NCBI RefSeq assembly: GCF_013328345.1
Contig: NZ_JABULX010000033.1
Location: 1-46,142 of the forward strand
Direction of reading: 5' to 3'
DNA length: 46,142 nucleotides
Source: Marinifaba aquimaris
Lineage (GTDB): Bacteria; Pseudomonadota; Gammaproteobacteria; Enterobacterales; Alteromonadaceae
Part shown: piece after piece, positions 44,849 to 46,142 of the stretch
Position numbering within the stretch: the first letter of the stretch is position 1
Layout: every line of letters starts with the position of its first letter
Made by a program: the position numbers and the translations under genes
The notes under the pieces: generated by a model
The model's database searches: none
What the model was told of the DNA's origin: nothing
What the model saw: the letters and a program-made list of their open reading frames with translations, nothing else

Positions 44849-45733
44849 ATGAACATATTAATCACAGGTGGCACTGGTTTTATCGGTCGCTACCTTATTC
44901 CCTATCTTTCAGAGCACTATCCAAGTGCAAAAATTGCAATTCTAACAAGACAAAACAAGTCATCTACCTCATCTAATGTTCGTTACATTAACTCACTATC
45001 TGGCGAATACGGCTTCGATATCATTATCAACCTAGCTGGTGAACCAATTGCAGATAAACGTTGGACTGCTGAGCAAAAAGCCACAATAGAAAATAGCCGG
45101 TGGGATACAACGAAACAACTCGTTGAATTTATCAACAGCTCTGAAGAAAAGCCTCAACTATTAATCAGTGGCTCTGCAATTGGTATATACGGAAATACAG
45201 GCTTAGAGCCTGTAAATGAAGAGCATGATTGTCAAGCTGATGACTTCGCCGCAAACCTATGCAAAACATGGGAAACAATCGCATCTGCAGTGACGAATCA
45301 ATGCCGAGTAGTATTAATAAGAACAAGCGTCGTTTTAGAAAAAGATGGTGGTGCGTTGGCTAAAATGCTAATGCCATTTAAGTTTGGCTTAGGAGGCCCT
45401 ATTTCAACTGGTGAACAAATGATGTCATGGATACACATGAAAGATATGATACGAGCTATACATCACATCATAGAAACACCTAGCCTGTCAGGTCCGGTCA
45501 ACATGGCAACTCCAAATGCAATTAACAATTTAAAGTTTACTAAAGCGCTGGCTTATAACGTTAACAGACCAGCGATTTTTACCGTTCCTGCGTGTATATT
45601 AAAAATGTTAATGGGTGAATCATCTAGTTTATTACTAGATAGCCAAAACATTTACCCAGATAAATTAATCAATTCCGGCTTCAATTTTAAATTCGACAAA
45701 ATTGAATGCGCTTTAAAAGATATTATTGACTAG
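44849..45733 (+). CDS. yfcH: TIGR01777-type sugar epimerase-like protein (YfcH family)
   Basis: A 294-residue NAD(P)-dependent short-chain fold. ILITGGTGFIGRYL is the nucleotide-binding loop, and INLAGEPIADKRWTAEQK and SGSAIGIYGNTG are YfcH-type blocks. A C-terminal DUF1731-like segment is expected; here the end is somewhat diverged. Function is unknown in E. coli too. It stands 58 bases after gloA. Confidence 0.9.
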   Translation: MNILITGGTGFIGRYLIPYLSEHYPSAKIAILTRQNKSSTSSNVRYINSLSGEYGFDIIINLAGEPIADKRWTAEQKATIENSRWDTTKQLVEFINSSEEKPQLLISGSAIGIYGNTGLEPVNEEHDCQADDFAANLCKTWETIASAVTNQCRVVLIRTSVVLEKDGGALAKMLMPFKFGLGGPISTGEQMMSWIHMKDMIRAIHHIIETPSLSGPVNMATPNAINNLKFTKALAYNVNRPAIFTVPACILKMLMGESSSLLLDSQNIYPDKLINSGFNFKFDKIECALKDIID

Positions 45734-46031
45734 CCGATTGTTTAAACATTTGATTTAGGTAGTTCAACTCTGCGGAATTTAAGCTGGGTTTAACTAACGT
45801 GTGCTGAACATTTGATATTGCTCAGCTCTGGTAATAGTTAGTGATTACTTTATCTGCACGTCTATTAATTTCATCAATTGTTAAAGTTTGCATCATTGCT
45901 TAACCTTAAAAATAAAGTCAAAAACTATACTTTACGACTTAAGGAAAATGAATAAATTCCAATTTTTACAGAACTTAACGCTAACTTGTTATACCTAGAA
46001 GCTTAAATAAAAATGAGAATGTAGAAAAGCA
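45734..46031. other. Intergenic stretch before the rRNA terminator
   Basis: No gene is supported. A 24-codon minus-strand frame (45822-45896, starting MMQTLTIDEI) has a possible AAGG upstream but is too short to call. The rest is AT-rich with no clear structure. Confidence 0.4.
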
Positions 46032-46061
46032 AAAAGCCCGTTACTTTCGTAACGGGCTTTT
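46032..46061 (-). terminator. Terminator of the minus-strand rRNA operon
   Basis: AAAAGCCCGTTAC (46032-46044) pairs perfectly with GTAACGGGCTTTT (46049-46061) around TTTC. On the minus strand it is followed by a T, so it ends transcription coming from the 5S gene about 10 bases away. Confidence 0.9.
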
Positions 46062-46070
46062 CTTCAATAG

Positions 46071-46142
46071 GAGTCTGGCAGTGTGCTACTCTCACATGGG
46101 ACCTCCCACACTACCATCGCCGCTATTAGGTTTCACTTCTGA
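46071..46142 (-). rRNA. 5S ribosomal RNA, 3' part, cut by window edge
   Basis: The reverse complement reads TCAGAAGTGAAACC, then GCGGCGATGGTAGTGTGGGA and ends GTAGCACACTGCCAGACTC, matching the 3' two-thirds of a bacterial 5S rRNA. The 5' end and the rest of the rRNA operon lie to the right of the window. The exact 3' end is uncertain by a few bases. Confidence 0.93.

Noticed and set aside
45822-45896. 24-codon minus-strand frame MMQTLTIDEI...
   Set aside because: It has a possible ribosome binding site but is too short, with no terminator or context; it cannot be told from chance.

Overview
The window looks like a low-GC marine gammaproteobacterium of the order Alteromonadales, most likely near Thalassotalea or Colwellia (Colwelliaceae). 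This rests on the protein sequences, the AT-rich intergenic DNA and gammaproteobacterial gene orders (yoaA-tsaB, rsxABCDGE-nth, a DAHP synthase gene followed by tyrA). The genus is an inference, since no search could be run. Most of the window is ordinary chromosomal housekeeping DNA, with a little accessory material at the left end.

Layout. 1-243 is the end of an IS3-family insertion sequence. 244-5165 is a loose accessory stretch: a TSUP permease, SmrA, hypothetical proteins, a DUF2237 protein, two unannotated small genes, and dispersed short repeats. 5390-9557 holds a secreted alkaline phosphatase and a PatZ-type acyl-CoA synthetase/GNAT protein. 9612-11790 is aroF-tyrA behind a likely TyrR box; the TyrA lacks a normal chorismate mutase domain. 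12142-15855 holds a VanZ-like protein, a PanE-like reductase, an ABC ATPase without a permease, a Yip1 protein and a DMT exporter. 15852-18783 is gshA followed by two lipoprotein genes. 18993-23276 is a 1427-residue hybrid histidine kinase. 23292-28528 holds an oxidoreductase, a hydrolase, an M50-like membrane protease, tsaB and yoaA. 28609-32834 holds two small genes and a MATE-uvrB gene pair.

32835-34693 is a 1.9 kb AT-rich gene desert with eight DnaA-box-like 9-mers in 480 bp, two pairs of which form near-identical inverted modules. Four identical tRNA-Asn genes follow behind a strong stable-RNA-type promoter. 35380-37302 encodes a CsrD/MshH-like degenerate GGDEF-EAL protein. 37451-43592 is the complete rsxABCDGE (Rnf) ion-pumping electron-transport operon, whose RsxC carries a long repeat tail. 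It is followed by nth, gloA and a yfcH-like epimerase gene. The window ends inside a 5S rRNA gene on the minus strand, with its operon terminator.

Best leads: (1) the DnaA-box cluster in the gene desert; (2) an endonuclease III at the canonical rsx-nth position that has only two of the four iron-sulfur cysteines and resembles Bacteroidetes-type Nth; (3) a TyrA with a truncated chorismate mutase region; (4) two small genes at 635-790 and 5022-5165 that are easy to miss. I did not find a convincing new multi-gene system, CRISPR array, prophage or defence island.
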